From Noviherbaspirillum_A sp047237965 (GTDB taxonomy: Bacteria; Pseudomonadota; Gammaproteobacteria; Burkholderiales; Burkholderiaceae_D): a DNA stretch of 64,000 nt. Positions 8,444-17,024 of this stretch are shown in pieces; positions within the stretch are counted from its first letter, which is position 1, and the number at the start of each line of letters is the position of its first letter. The DNA lies in NCBI RefSeq assembly GCF_047237965.1, contig NZ_JBDFLX010000003.1, positions 1-64,000 of the forward strand. Direction: 5' to 3'. The translations under genes were made by a program, and so were the position numbers. The notes beneath the pieces are model-generated. The model was not told the DNA's origin, searched no databases, and saw only the letters and a list, made by a program, of their open reading frames with translations.

Positions 8444-9703
8444 TCATTCGAGCCTAGGGACTGCGCCGCCCACAATCCGGCGTTCGCGGAGCATGACGAT
8501 TTCTTGCTCGCTGTAGCCGGCTTCCCTCAACACTTCCTCGCTGTGCTGCCCTAACACCGGCGCATGGAACCGCACGCGTGCCGGCGTAGCGGAAAAGCGG
8601 GTTGGTGGTTGTACAAAGCGTATCGGGCCTTCAGTCGGATGGTCGGCACTACTGAACAGTTCGACCGCCTTCAAATGTGGATGATCGATGAGGTCGTCGA
8701 TGCCATATAGTGGCGTCACTGGTATATCAAGCTCAGCGCAGATCTCCACCCATTCGGCAGTGGTACGCTTGCGCGTGATCTCGGTCAGCGCACTGTACAT
8801 CTCCGTAATCAGCTTATTGCGCGCCTGCCGGTCATCTACACTGAACTTCTCCGCAAGATCAGGACGCCCGCTGATCTTGAAAAACGCTGCCCAATGGTCG
8901 CCCGTATAGGGAAGTATCGCAATATAGCCATCGGCGGTTGGCGCCGGTCGTCGTCCGCCTGACAGCAGTCGCGCGTAGCCGGCCCTGGCTGGCGCCGGAT
9001 CGAACGTCAGTCCGCCCAAATGCTCAGCCAGTGTGAAAGCCACCATAGTTTCAAACATCGGCACCTCAACATACTGGCCGCGGCCGGTGCGCGTTTTGTG
9101 GAAGAGGGCAGCCAGCACTGCATTCACCACAGCCATGCCGGCAGTCTTGTCGGCCACCAATGTAGGCGCATAATCCGGTCGTTCCCGACCTACGCTGTTG
9201 AGGCTGGCGATGCCGCAGGCTGCCTGAATGATGTCGTCAAAAGCTGGTTTGTCCCGATCTGGCCCGGACTGCCCAAACCCCGGTGCTGCACAGTACACCA
9301 AGTCGGGGCTAATTTTAGAAACTGCCTCATATCCCAGTCCCAGTCGCTCGATAGCACCAACCCGCATGTTGTGTATGAAGATATCGACCGTTGGAATCAG
9401 CCGCTTTACAACTTCCACGCCCTCAGCAGTTTTCAGATTGATCGCAAGTGAGCGCTTGTTGCGGTTCACCGCCAGGAAGATCGAGCTCATGCCGGGATGC
9501 AGCGATACCCCATTAGAACGCATCAGGTCGCCATCCAAGTTCTCGATCTTGATGATTTCCGCGCCATAATCCCCCAATATCTGGGTTGCGATCGGTCCCA
9601 GCACCACTGACGTCAGATCCAGTATGCGCACGCCGGTTAGTGGCCCGTTGTTGACCTCTTCCGCATCCGCGGTCGTACGGTCAATTTCTGCCTTGCTAGT
9701 CAT
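8444..9703 (-). CDS. Family III CoA-transferase (CaiB/BaiF), module A
   Basis: Transfers CoA from a donor thioester to a carboxylic acid through an Asp-bound anhydride intermediate. The 419 residues show the family pattern: GVRILDLTSVVLGPIATQ, GDYGAEIIKIE, SIFLAVNRNKRS, and PAFDDIIQAACG, where Asp156 aligns with the catalytic Asp of formyl-CoA transferase. It overlaps the upstream SDR gene by ATGA (9700-9703), so translation is probably coupled. It closely resembles the CoA-transferase at 18232-19440, from LDLTSVVLGP through QAACG, which points to paralogues with related substrates. Confidence 0.93.
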   Translation of the reverse strand: MTSKAEIDRTTADAEEVNNGPLTGVRILDLTSVVLGPIATQILGDYGAEIIKIENLDGDLMRSNGVSLHPGMSSIFLAVNRNKRSLAINLKTAEGVEVVKRLIPTVDIFIHNMRVGAIERLGLGYEAVSKISPDLVYCAAPGFGQSGPDRDKPAFDDIIQAACGIASLNSVGRERPDYAPTLVADKTAGMAVVNAVLAALFHKTRTGRGQYVEVPMFETMVAFTLAEHLGGLTFDPAPARAGYARLLSGGRRPAPTADGYIAILPYTGDHWAAFFKISGRPDLAEKFSVDDRQARNKLITEMYSALTEITRKRTTAEWVEICAELDIPVTPLYGIDDLIDHPHLKAVELFSSADHPTEGPIRFVQPPTRFSATPARVRFHAPVLGQHSEEVLREAGYSEQEIVMLRERRIVGGAVPRLE

Positions 9704-10548
9704 TCCTTACCTCGTTGTCGAATAGATTCCCAGATTGAATCAGGCCAGCCCTGCATGGTGGCCGCCGATGTGCCGGCTGCGCCTTGCAGCATCTTGCCGC
9801 CGTCGATGAGCACCGTTTCACCGGTAATGAAGCCTGCATTGTCCGATACCAGAAAGGTGCAGAGGTCAGCTAGTTCATGGTGCCTCCCGAGGCGGCGCAG
9901 CGCCACGCCGGCCTCTGGCGGCGTGCCGTGCCGCTCCGGCGGCATCAACTGTGACCAGGCCGCCTCTGTCGGGAATGGGCCGGGCACCACGCCGACCAGG
10001 CGTATGCCTTTCGGTCCCCATTCAACAGCGAGACTCTTGATCATGGCCACCAGCCCGGCCTTAGCCATCGCAGATGGCGTTGTGAACGGCGCCCCTACCA
10101 GCGCTGACTGCGTCAGTATGTACAGCACCGTCCCAGAACGGCCTTCGTCTATCCACCGCCTGCCTGCTGCGATCGTGCAGTAGGCGCCACCCTTGAGCAC
10201 GATATCGATCACCGCATCCACTGCGCGCGGCGACAGCCTCTCGGTGCGCGCCAGGAAGTTGCCGGCGGCATTGTTGACTAGCACGTCCAGTGGCCCACCA
10301 AGCCAGATGGTACTCATCATTGCTTCCACCGCTGTGGCGTCGCGAACGTCGCAGACATGCGTTTCGACGTGCGTGCCTAGTTCATCACGTAACTCTTGGG
10401 CAGCCTGTGCAAGCATCGCTCCCCGGCGTCCACATATGACCAGGCTGGCACCTAGCTCAGCATAACGTCGCCCTATACTCTTACCCAGGCCGGTGCCGCC
10501 GCCGGTGATCAATATGCGCTTGCCGGCGAGGAGGTTGTTGGTAAACAT
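9700..10548 (-). CDS. SDR oxidoreductase, 2,4-dienoyl-CoA-reductase-like
   Basis: 282 residues from ATG 10548, two bases after the stop of the Bug gene. The frame is open further upstream, but that extension is arginine-rich shadow sequence. The Rossmann motif TGGGTGLG lies at residues 15-22 and VNNAAGNFLA at 91-100. The active-site region reads TTPSAMAKAG, with Ser159 and Lys163 and no Tyr-x-x-x-Lys. The NNAAGNF motif and Ser-x-x-x-Lys are both features of eukaryotic-type 2,4-dienoyl-CoA reductases. It probably reduces an unsaturated acyl-CoA with NAD(P)H. The operon context with two acyl-CoA dehydrogenases supports this. Confidence 0.87.
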   Translation of the reverse strand: MFTNNLLAGKRILITGGGTGLGKSIGRRYAELGASLVICGRRGAMLAQAAQELRDELGTHVETHVCDVRDATAVEAMMSTIWLGGPLDVLVNNAAGNFLARTERLSPRAVDAVIDIVLKGGAYCTIAAGRRWIDEGRSGTVLYILTQSALVGAPFTTPSAMAKAGLVAMIKSLAVEWGPKGIRLVGVVPGPFPTEAAWSQLMPPERHGTPPEAGVALRRLGRHHELADLCTFLVSDNAGFITGETVLIDGGKMLQGAAGTSAATMQGWPDSIWESIRQRGKE

Positions 10549-10550
10549 GA

Positions 10551-11507
10551 TTACTGCGCCTTGATGCCGGCGGAGTCCGCGATGCCGCGGAAGCGTGCGA
10601 TTTCCACGTTCTGGTATTCGCGCATCCCTTCTGCCGTGTAGGGCATCAATTCGCCGCCGGTCTTCTTGACAAAGTTCTTGGCTGCGTCCGAGTGCAGCGC
10701 TTTCTGCATTGCGTCGGCCAAAGTCTTGGTCACATCGTCGGGCGTTTCCGAACGCACGTAGAAGGAGGTCCATGAGTAATTCACATATTCTGGATAGCCG
10801 CTTTCCTTGACGGTCGGTACGTCGGGAAAGTCGGGATGCCGTGCCTCGCCCGATACGGCGAGGGCGCGTAACTTGCCGGACTTGAGTGTAGTCGCGGCCC
10901 CACCCAGGTCGACCATGCCCACATCCAGGTGGCCGCCCATTACGTCGGTAAATACCGGGGCACCACCCTTGTACGGCACATTCATGAATTTAACGCCGGT
11001 CTGGCTTGACAACCATTCCAAAGCCAGCCGGTATCCGTCCGCATAGGTCCCGACCGACAGCTTCTTTTCCTTTCCCTGGACCACCAGGTCAGCGATGGTC
11101 TTGATCGGCGAACCTGGTGCCACGACCAGCGCATTCATGCCTCGACTGACACCCGAAATCGGCTTCAGGTCCTTTAATGGATCGTACGGCAGATCCTTGA
11201 TGGTGACGGGGTTGACTGCGATCGGCGAATTGCTGGCCAAAAGGACGGTGTGGCCGTCTGCAGGCGCGTTTTTAACCGCTGTGACCGCGACGATGCCGCT
11301 GGCGCCGGGCCGGTTTTCCACAATGAAGCTTTGATTAAGGATTTTTGCGAGCTGCTCGCCGAAGAACCGCGCAGAAGTATCGGAGCCGCTGCCTGCCGTG
11401 AAAGGGACAATAATAGTTACCGTCTTGGTGGGGAAATTCTTGGTCTGTGCATAGGTTAGGGGAGCCAGTACCATTAGTCCAAGCAATGCAATTTTTGCTA
11501 GTTTCAT
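10551..11507 (-). CDS. Bug/TctC-family periplasmic solute-binding protein, module A
   Basis: 318 residues, signal peptide in residues 1-20 (MKLAKIALLGLMVLAPLTYA). The mature sequence has FPTKTVTIIVPFTAGSGSD, NVPYKGGAPVFTDVMGG and DVPTVKESGYPEY, all family signatures. GGAG lies at the usual distance before the ATG. It sits inside the module A operon between the acyl-CoA dehydrogenase pair and the SDR, so it most likely captures the acid that the module degrades. Confidence 0.93.
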   Translation of the reverse strand: MKLAKIALLGLMVLAPLTYAQTKNFPTKTVTIIVPFTAGSGSDTSARFFGEQLAKILNQSFIVENRPGASGIVAVTAVKNAPADGHTVLLASNSPIAVNPVTIKDLPYDPLKDLKPISGVSRGMNALVVAPGSPIKTIADLVVQGKEKKLSVGTYADGYRLALEWLSSQTGVKFMNVPYKGGAPVFTDVMGGHLDVGMVDLGGAATTLKSGKLRALAVSGEARHPDFPDVPTVKESGYPEYVNYSWTSFYVRSETPDDVTKTLADAMQKALHSDAAKNFVKKTGGELMPYTAEGMREYQNVEIARFRGIADSAGIKAQ

Positions 11508-11567
11508 TTCGTCTCCATCATTTATTTATAGTTTATGTTGGCACCTCGAGATATAGCACTGCCTGGC

Positions 11568-12611
11568 TTAAAGTGTCGTCAGCATTGGCCATAAAGCATC
11601 CGCCCCCTGCTTGGCTACCATCCGGCCGAGGCGCATTTGCCAGAAGGTTTCGTTACCGAATTCGTCGCGCCAGGCCCACAGCCGTCGGGTGGAGAAATGC
11701 AGATTGTGTTCGCGGGTGTAGCCCATTGCCGCATGAATCTGGTGCGCGATTTCTGCGCCCTTGCCGGCGGCTTCACCAATGCGCGCTTTGGCTACCGCAG
11801 AGGCGAATTCGTTGGGCTGGTCGACGCTAGCCTCCACAGCCGCATCCGCCGCGGCGCTTGATGCGGCAGCGTGGCCGGCCAGAAGCGCCAGCATGTGCTG
11901 CACCGCTTGAAACTTGCCGATCGGGCGGCCGAATTGCACCCGCTCGCCTGCATACTGCAGTGAATAGCCCAGAATACGTTCAAGCGCACCTGCCATCTGT
12001 ATGCCGCGGTACAACGCGCCTTCAACCAAGAGTCTATTGTGGGCATCGGGTAGAGGGGCGGCGGCCAGCACTGGCACGCCTTCAAATACCAGTTGGACGC
12101 GCGGGTCGCCACCGAGGTTTTTTTCGGTTTTACGGCTGGCCCCTTCGGTTGACACCAGACAGACTGTCTCCACTCCGGCGCAATTGGCCACGACAACGAC
12201 GGCGCGGCAGTGCTCGCCCCAAGGTACTCGCTGCGTCGTACCAGACAGAAGGCCAACTTTATCTAGCGCCAGCGTGGCGTTGCCGGTTTCGGATGCCACG
12301 GTCAGCGCGCCTTCCGGCACATCGATCCCTGCGGCACATAGTAAGCGACCCGCCAGCATGGTTTCTGCCAGGGGCACGGGTGCTGCATGGTAAGCACTGC
12401 GCTTGAGTGCGGCCATCGCATCCTCGAATGTCACCCCGGGCCCGCCTGCTGATTCAGGCAGAGCGGCTTTGGTCAGGCCGGTATCTTCCAACCCCTGCCA
12501 CATGGCCGCTGGCCAGATGCCGGCTTCCGAGCTTTCACGGGCCTCTCTTGTGCATGCGCTATCAAACAGTCGGTCGACTGTGTGCAACAGGTCATCGGTC
12601 ATCTCGTTCAT
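11568..12611 (-). CDS. Acyl-CoA dehydrogenase, short subunit-like (347 aa)
   Basis: Shorter than the ~380-residue norm. The C-terminal acyl-CoA dehydrogenase fold is recognisable from YAGERVQFGRPIGKFQAVQH and HQIHAAMGYTREHNLHF. The N-terminal half is reduced and lacks the canonical FAD-binding segment of full-length enzymes. Its ATG overlaps the stop of the 382-residue dehydrogenase gene (12608-12611), which is strong evidence of coupled production. A long-plus-short pair is the hallmark of the heterotetrameric dehydrogenases known from steroid degradation, so the two products may form one enzyme. That is inference. Confidence 0.85.
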   Translation of the reverse strand: MNEMTDDLLHTVDRLFDSACTREARESSEAGIWPAAMWQGLEDTGLTKAALPESAGGPGVTFEDAMAALKRSAYHAAPVPLAETMLAGRLLCAAGIDVPEGALTVASETGNATLALDKVGLLSGTTQRVPWGEHCRAVVVVANCAGVETVCLVSTEGASRKTEKNLGGDPRVQLVFEGVPVLAAAPLPDAHNRLLVEGALYRGIQMAGALERILGYSLQYAGERVQFGRPIGKFQAVQHMLALLAGHAAASSAAADAAVEASVDQPNEFASAVAKARIGEAAGKGAEIAHQIHAAMGYTREHNLHFSTRRLWAWRDEFGNETFWQMRLGRMVAKQGADALWPMLTTL

Positions 12612-13756
12612 CGCAGTCCCAGCCCCTTCGCAATCATGCCTCGCAAAATTTCCCTCGTGCCGCCCCGGATCGTGAAGCCGGGTGCGCGCAATATCGTCAT
12701 GCCCAGCAATTCTGCATAGCTGTCGCCACTGCCCATGGTTGGTTCGGTCGGAATCAGGTGCCGGAATACTTCCGGGATCTCGCGCTCGAATGTCGTGCCG
12801 ATATCCTTGACCAGCGCCGCCTCGACCAACGGCTGCTGTCCGCGATGCAGCATGCCGGCCACCGAGGTCGACATTCTTCGCAAGATAGCGAGATGCGCGA
12901 CAAAACGGCCAATCTCGTTGGCGGCGCGGTCATCCGGCTCGCTACCTAGCACTCTGATCGATTCGGCCAGCAGCTGGTAGGTGCTCAGGAAGCGGTCCGG
13001 GCCAGAACGCTCAAAGGCCAGTTCCCCGGTCACCATTTTCCAACCGCCGTCGACTTCGCCTACTACCATGTCATCCGGTACAAAGTAATCGTCAAACACT
13101 ACTTCATTGAAGTCGTGGCCACCGTAGAGGTTATAGATCGGCCGCACCGTGACCCCAGGTTCGGCCATGTCGATGATGAACTGAGTCAGGCCCGCATGCC
13201 GGTTCTCTTCCTTGGCTGACGTACGCACCAGGGCAATCAGGTAGTTAGCGCGGTGTGCGCTGCTGGTCCAGACCTTGGTGCCGTGAATGCGCCATCCGCC
13301 ATCAGCCTTGACAGCACGAGTGCGTACCGCCGCCAGATCAGATCCGGAGTCCGGTTCGCTCATTCCGATGCCGAAGAAGCATAAGCCCGTAGTGATCTTG
13401 GGCAGGATGGTCTGCTTGGCACGCTCGCTGCCATAGCGCAGAATCTGGTGGCCACTCTGACGGTCCGCCACCCAATGCGCCCCCACCGGCGCCCCACCCG
13501 CCAGCATTTCTTCCGTCATCACATAGCGTTCGAGCGCAGTTTTTTCGCCTCCGCCGTATTGCTTCGGCCAGGTCATGCCGATGAACCCGCGCTCACCGCA
13601 TTTGCGACTGAAATCGGCGTCGAACGATGACCATGAATTGCGCTTGGGTGTGAAGGTACCAGCCGCTACTTCGTCAGCGATGAATGCCCTGATTTCCTGG
13701 CGCAGAAGGTCTACGCCAGAGGGCATCTGCACCGGTCCGAATTTGAAATCCTGCAT
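12608..13756 (-). CDS. Acyl-CoA dehydrogenase, long subunit-like (382 aa)
   Basis: First gene of module A, with AGGAG before ATG 13756. The FAD/substrate region FGIGMSEPDSGSDLAAVRTRA, the WRIHGTKVWTSSAHRA segment and the C-terminal FTIRGGTREILRGMIA are acyl-CoA dehydrogenase signatures. The position that carries the catalytic Glu in medium-chain enzymes (YEGT) reads IRGGT here. The base must come from elsewhere, or the active site is shared with the partner encoded by the overlapping downstream gene. FAD binding looks intact. Confidence 0.9.
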   Translation of the reverse strand: MQDFKFGPVQMPSGVDLLRQEIRAFIADEVAAGTFTPKRNSWSSFDADFSRKCGERGFIGMTWPKQYGGGEKTALERYVMTEEMLAGGAPVGAHWVADRQSGHQILRYGSERAKQTILPKITTGLCFFGIGMSEPDSGSDLAAVRTRAVKADGGWRIHGTKVWTSSAHRANYLIALVRTSAKEENRHAGLTQFIIDMAEPGVTVRPIYNLYGGHDFNEVVFDDYFVPDDMVVGEVDGGWKMVTGELAFERSGPDRFLSTYQLLAESIRVLGSEPDDRAANEIGRFVAHLAILRRMSTSVAGMLHRGQQPLVEAALVKDIGTTFEREIPEVFRHLIPTEPTMGSGDSYAELLGMTILRAPGFTIRGGTREILRGMIAKGLGLR

Positions 13757-13923
13757 CCCGTCTCCTGTCCTTGGTTTTTAATAAACCTTCATCGTGTTGT
13801 TTTAATTTATCGTGGACGCAGGTTTCCGGGCAAGGTAAAATTCCTCTATGCTTTTAAATCACACATACGTATTTTGAGATCGGATCCAGAAAAGCGCCTC
13901 TTGCCTCGTTAAGTGAAAGCCCT
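13757..13923. promoter_or_regulatory. Divergent promoter region of module A
   Basis: 167 bases between the oppositely oriented dehydrogenase operon and the IclR gene. It is AT-rich around 13840-13880 and holds the palindrome ATACGTAT at about 13867-13874. IclR proteins commonly bind between themselves and a divergent target operon, so this is the expected operator region. I cannot assign -35/-10 boxes with confidence. Confidence 0.45.
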
Positions 13924-14670
13924 ATGGAAAACGCAGTCGTCAAATCAGCCGCACGAGTCATCCAAGTATTCGAATTCTTCGATGCAGTACGGCGCGAGAG
14001 CACCGTGGCCGACATAGCTGATCATTTCGGCTGGCCACATTCGAGCACCTCTGTACTGGTGCGCAGCCTGGTCACCTTGGGTTACTTGCACTATGAGCCC
14101 AAACATCGCACCTATACGCCTTCCTTGCGCGTGGCTCTGCTAGGCGACTGGATACCCAATTCCATGTTAATACACGGCAAAGTCACGGAGCTGATGGAAC
14201 GCCTCAACATGGAAACCGGCGAAACGATCGTGCTGGCCGCGCAGAACGGACTGCACTCGCAATATCTACGGGTCATACAAGGCACGAATACGCTACGTAT
14301 GCACCTGCAGATTGGAACGTTGCGTCCATTATTGTATTCAGGCACCGGTCGCATGCTACTTACGCGTATGACGGATGCCGCCATCACCAAACTTGTTCAA
14401 AAATACAATTTGGCTGCGGAAGAGGGAGCCCGCGTCGACATTGCCGGACTGCTGACTCAAATTGGGGAAGATAGGGAGCGTGGCTATGCCGTGTCGATGA
14501 ATCAGGTCACGCCGCACGCGACACTGATTGCCATGTTGTTGCCCACCGAGCCGAACGAGCGGCCACTGACCATTGGCGTTGCTGGCCTGACGGACCGTCT
14601 GATCGCCAACGAACAGAACTATGTACGCGCAATGCAAGAGCAAATCGCAGGATTGCTCGCGACATCGTGA
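13924..14670 (+). CDS. IclR-family transcriptional regulator, module A
   Basis: 248 residues. The N-terminal winged helix-turn-helix covers about residues 8-60 (STVADIADHFGWPHSSTSVLVRSL is spread over it). The C-terminal effector domain has ETIVLAAQNGLHSQYLRVI and GTLRPLLYSGTGRMLLTRM, the usual ligand-pocket and hinge region. It is divergent from the six-gene operon at 13756-7229 and co-directional with the alcohol dehydrogenase gene 61 bases downstream. It very likely controls the module in response to a pathway acid or CoA ester. Confidence 0.93.
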   Translation: MENAVVKSAARVIQVFEFFDAVRRESTVADIADHFGWPHSSTSVLVRSLVTLGYLHYEPKHRTYTPSLRVALLGDWIPNSMLIHGKVTELMERLNMETGETIVLAAQNGLHSQYLRVIQGTNTLRMHLQIGTLRPLLYSGTGRMLLTRMTDAAITKLVQKYNLAAEEGARVDIAGLLTQIGEDRERGYAVSMNQVTPHATLIAMLLPTEPNERPLTIGVAGLTDRLIANEQNYVRAMQEQIAGLLATS

Positions 14671-14731
14671 GGCAATCGCACATCCCAGTCAGGGCTTTTA
14701 CACACTCGTACTTAAGTTGAAAGGTCACCAA

Positions 14732-15901
14732 ATGCAGAACGGCATTTACAGTTATCCGGGAACGAAGAGGGTGGTCTACGGCATCGACATGTGCGAGGCG
14801 CTTGACAAGGAAATGACGCATCGTGGCGCACAAAGGGTGTTTGTGCTGGCCAGCGCGACTCTGGCACGCAAAACCGACGTGGTCGACCGCCTGATGACGT
14901 CGCTCGGCTCCCGCTGCGCAGGCGTATTTTCCGACATAGGTGCACACACGCCTCGCACTGGGGTGGTGGCCGCTGCAAATATGGCGGCTGCCGCTCGCGC
15001 AGATTTGTTGCTGGCCGTCGGGGGCGGCTCAGTCACTGACGCGGCAAAGATGGTGGCGATCTGCCTAGGCAATGGCATCACTGACCCGGCCGAGCTCGAT
15101 GCCTTGCGTGTTGTAACGAAGCCGAACGGCGATACCGTGCGGCCTAGCTACAAGGCGCCAGCGATTGACTCCGTCATTATTCCCACGACCCTGTCGGCCG
15201 GTGAATTTTCCGCCGCAGCGGGCTGCACCGACACGCGAACGATGCGCAAGGAATCCTACATTCATCCAGCTGCCATACCGGGCACTGTGATACTTGATCC
15301 TGCGGTCACTATTCACACGCCAGAGTGGCTTTGGCTTTCCACCGGTGTGCGTGCTATTGACCATGCGGTGGAAGATCTTTGCGCCATCAACAGCATGCCG
15401 TTTTCGGATGGGACATCCCGCCATGCGCTGTACCTGCTAGCGAAGGGCCTGCGCCGAGTCAAGGCCGACCCGTCCGATCTTGCAGCGCGGCTTGACTGCC
15501 AACTTGGCGCATGGATGTCCATCCTCGGGACCAGTGCTGGCGTCAGCAAAGGCGCCAGTCACGGCATTGGCCATGTTCTGGGCGGGACTGCCGGCGTTCC
15601 GCATGGCTATACATCGTGTGTGATGCTGCCCCATGTGCTGCGATTCAATTACCCTGTCAATGCGCAGCGTCAGGGCTGGATCAGCGACGCATTAAGCCGG
15701 CCAGGAGAGGCTGCTGCCGAAGCGGTGGGAGACCTGATCGCCGAACTCGGATTGCCGCGCACGCTGCGCGAGGTTGGAGTGAAACACGACCAACTCGATC
15801 TCATCGCCGAACACGCGATGTTGGATCGCCTGATCCATAGTAATCCGCGAAAAATAGACGGGCCGGTGGTGGTGCGATCGTTGCTCGACGCAGCCTGGTA
15901 G
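14732..15901 (+). CDS. Iron-containing alcohol dehydrogenase / maleylacetate-reductase-like
   Basis: 389 residues from ATG 14732, preceded by GAAAGG. The frame is open from 14621 but that part overlaps the IclR gene and is not protein-like. The NAD-binding motif LLLAVGGGSVTDAAKM is near residues 92-107. Metal-ligand histidines occur in RAIDHAVEDLCA and in GASHGIGHVLGGTAGVPHG, as in group III alcohol dehydrogenases. The loosely conserved N-terminus and overall length fit the maleylacetate reductase branch. It probably reduces a ketone or enol intermediate of the module A pathway. Confidence 0.87.
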   Translation: MQNGIYSYPGTKRVVYGIDMCEALDKEMTHRGAQRVFVLASATLARKTDVVDRLMTSLGSRCAGVFSDIGAHTPRTGVVAAANMAAAARADLLLAVGGGSVTDAAKMVAICLGNGITDPAELDALRVVTKPNGDTVRPSYKAPAIDSVIIPTTLSAGEFSAAAGCTDTRTMRKESYIHPAAIPGTVILDPAVTIHTPEWLWLSTGVRAIDHAVEDLCAINSMPFSDGTSRHALYLLAKGLRRVKADPSDLAARLDCQLGAWMSILGTSAGVSKGASHGIGHVLGGTAGVPHGYTSCVMLPHVLRFNYPVNAQRQGWISDALSRPGEAAAEAVGDLIAELGLPRTLREVGVKHDQLDLIAEHAMLDRLIHSNPRKIDGPVVVRSLLDAAW

Positions 15902-15962
15902 ATCATTTTTTGCCGTTGACGGGATGGGCTGACGTGACCTCAGCCGCGGCGAGCACTTCAAT

Positions 15963-15989
15963 GGGGAGGCAAACGGTCAGTGCCTCCCC
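15963..15989. terminator. Shared bidirectional terminator hairpin
   Basis: GGGGAGGCA (15963-15971) pairs perfectly with TGCCTCCCC (15981-15989) over a 9-base loop and is followed by a T-rich tract GTTTCCTTATT. It lies between two convergent genes, the alcohol dehydrogenase on plus and the Bug gene on minus, so it can serve both. Confidence 0.75.
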
Positions 15990-15995
15990 GTTTCC

Positions 15996-16994
15996 TTATT
16001 GCAGCTCCAGCTTGGCGGTGACCATCAGTCGCTTCCACCGTGCAATTTCGTCGATCTGGTATTGACGCAATTCGGCAGGTCCGGTAACGAGCAAAGGGGT
16101 GTTCAGACGAGCAAAGTGTTCCTTGATTTCCGGGGACGTTCCTGCTTGCTTGAAATAGCTTTCAAGCTTTTCGACGATTGCCGGAGGCGTCTTCGCCGAG
16201 ACCGTTGCCGCTACCCAGTTAAAGGCGAGAAAATTGGCTACGCCAGCCTCCGCCGAAGTTGGAACGTCAGGTATCAAAGGCAGCCGTTCGGTGCCCGTAT
16301 ACGCCAATGCGCGAACTCGCCCAGCTCTTACCAATTCCGTTGCTCCACCCGCGTCAACGACAGCGAAATCCACCAGGCCGGCAGTCACAGCATTGACCGC
16401 ATCCCCCGCCCCCTTATAGGGCACATTGGTCGTCTTGATCTTTCCCAGTTCATTGAGCCATTCGCTGTACAGGGTGTAGGAAACAGATCCAGAGCCGTAG
16501 TTGAGTTCAGTGGGTCGCTTACGGGCATCCGCGAACAAATCGTTCAGCGTCTTATAAGGTGAGTTTGCCGGAACAATAATGAGACAAGGGCCGCGCATGA
16601 GCAAGCTGACCGGGGAAAAATCAGTAAGCGGATCGTACGGCAATTTCTTGAAGGTAGCGGCGTTCGTCGACAAGGTCGAGTTGCTCCCGATGAATACCGT
16701 GTAGCCGTCAGGAGGCGCATTCAGCACCGTCTGTACGCCAATAAAGCCATTGCCGCCTGGTTTGTTTTCAACCGTGACGGGTTGGCCGCTGATCTCTGAT
16801 ATCCTTTTTGCGAAAAGCCGTGCGGTCGTATCCGTGCCGCTCCCGGGAGGGAATGGCACGATAAACTTGATGCCGCGCGAGGGATAAGTGTCAGCCTCTG
16901 CATTAACGTGCATACCAGCGATAATCGACAAAACGGCAGCACCAGTGAATGAGATGAACTTGCGTCGATTCAGTTTTATATGTATTAACGGCAT
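15996..16994 (-). CDS. Bug/TctC-family solute-binding protein, module B
   Basis: 332 residues with AAGGAG before ATG 16994. The N-terminus LNRRKFISFTGAAVLS contains a twin-arginine pair followed by a hydrophobic stretch, so export may go through Tat and not Sec. The mature part has YPSRGIKFIVPFPPGSGTD, NVPYKGAGDAVNAVTAG and DVPTSAEAGVANF, typical of the family. It is the last gene of module B and presumably binds the substrate that module B activates. Confidence 0.92.
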   Translation of the reverse strand: MPLIHIKLNRRKFISFTGAAVLSIIAGMHVNAEADTYPSRGIKFIVPFPPGSGTDTTARLFAKRISEISGQPVTVENKPGGNGFIGVQTVLNAPPDGYTVFIGSNSTLSTNAATFKKLPYDPLTDFSPVSLLMRGPCLIIVPANSPYKTLNDLFADARKRPTELNYGSGSVSYTLYSEWLNELGKIKTTNVPYKGAGDAVNAVTAGLVDFAVVDAGGATELVRAGRVRALAYTGTERLPLIPDVPTSAEAGVANFLAFNWVAATVSAKTPPAIVEKLESYFKQAGTSPEIKEHFARLNTPLLVTGPAELRQYQIDEIARWKRLMVTAKLELQ

Positions 16995-17024
16995 ATTGTC
17001 TCCTTGTAGGTCGTGGTTGTTATT

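Noticed and set aside
10549..10773. 75-residue upstream extension of the SDR
   Set aside because: It overlaps the Bug coding sequence and is Arg-rich. The Rossmann start and a normal coupled ATG are at 10548.
14621..14731. 37-residue upstream extension of the alcohol dehydrogenase
   Set aside because: It overlaps the IclR gene end and lacks family sequence. ATG 14732 has a ribosome site.
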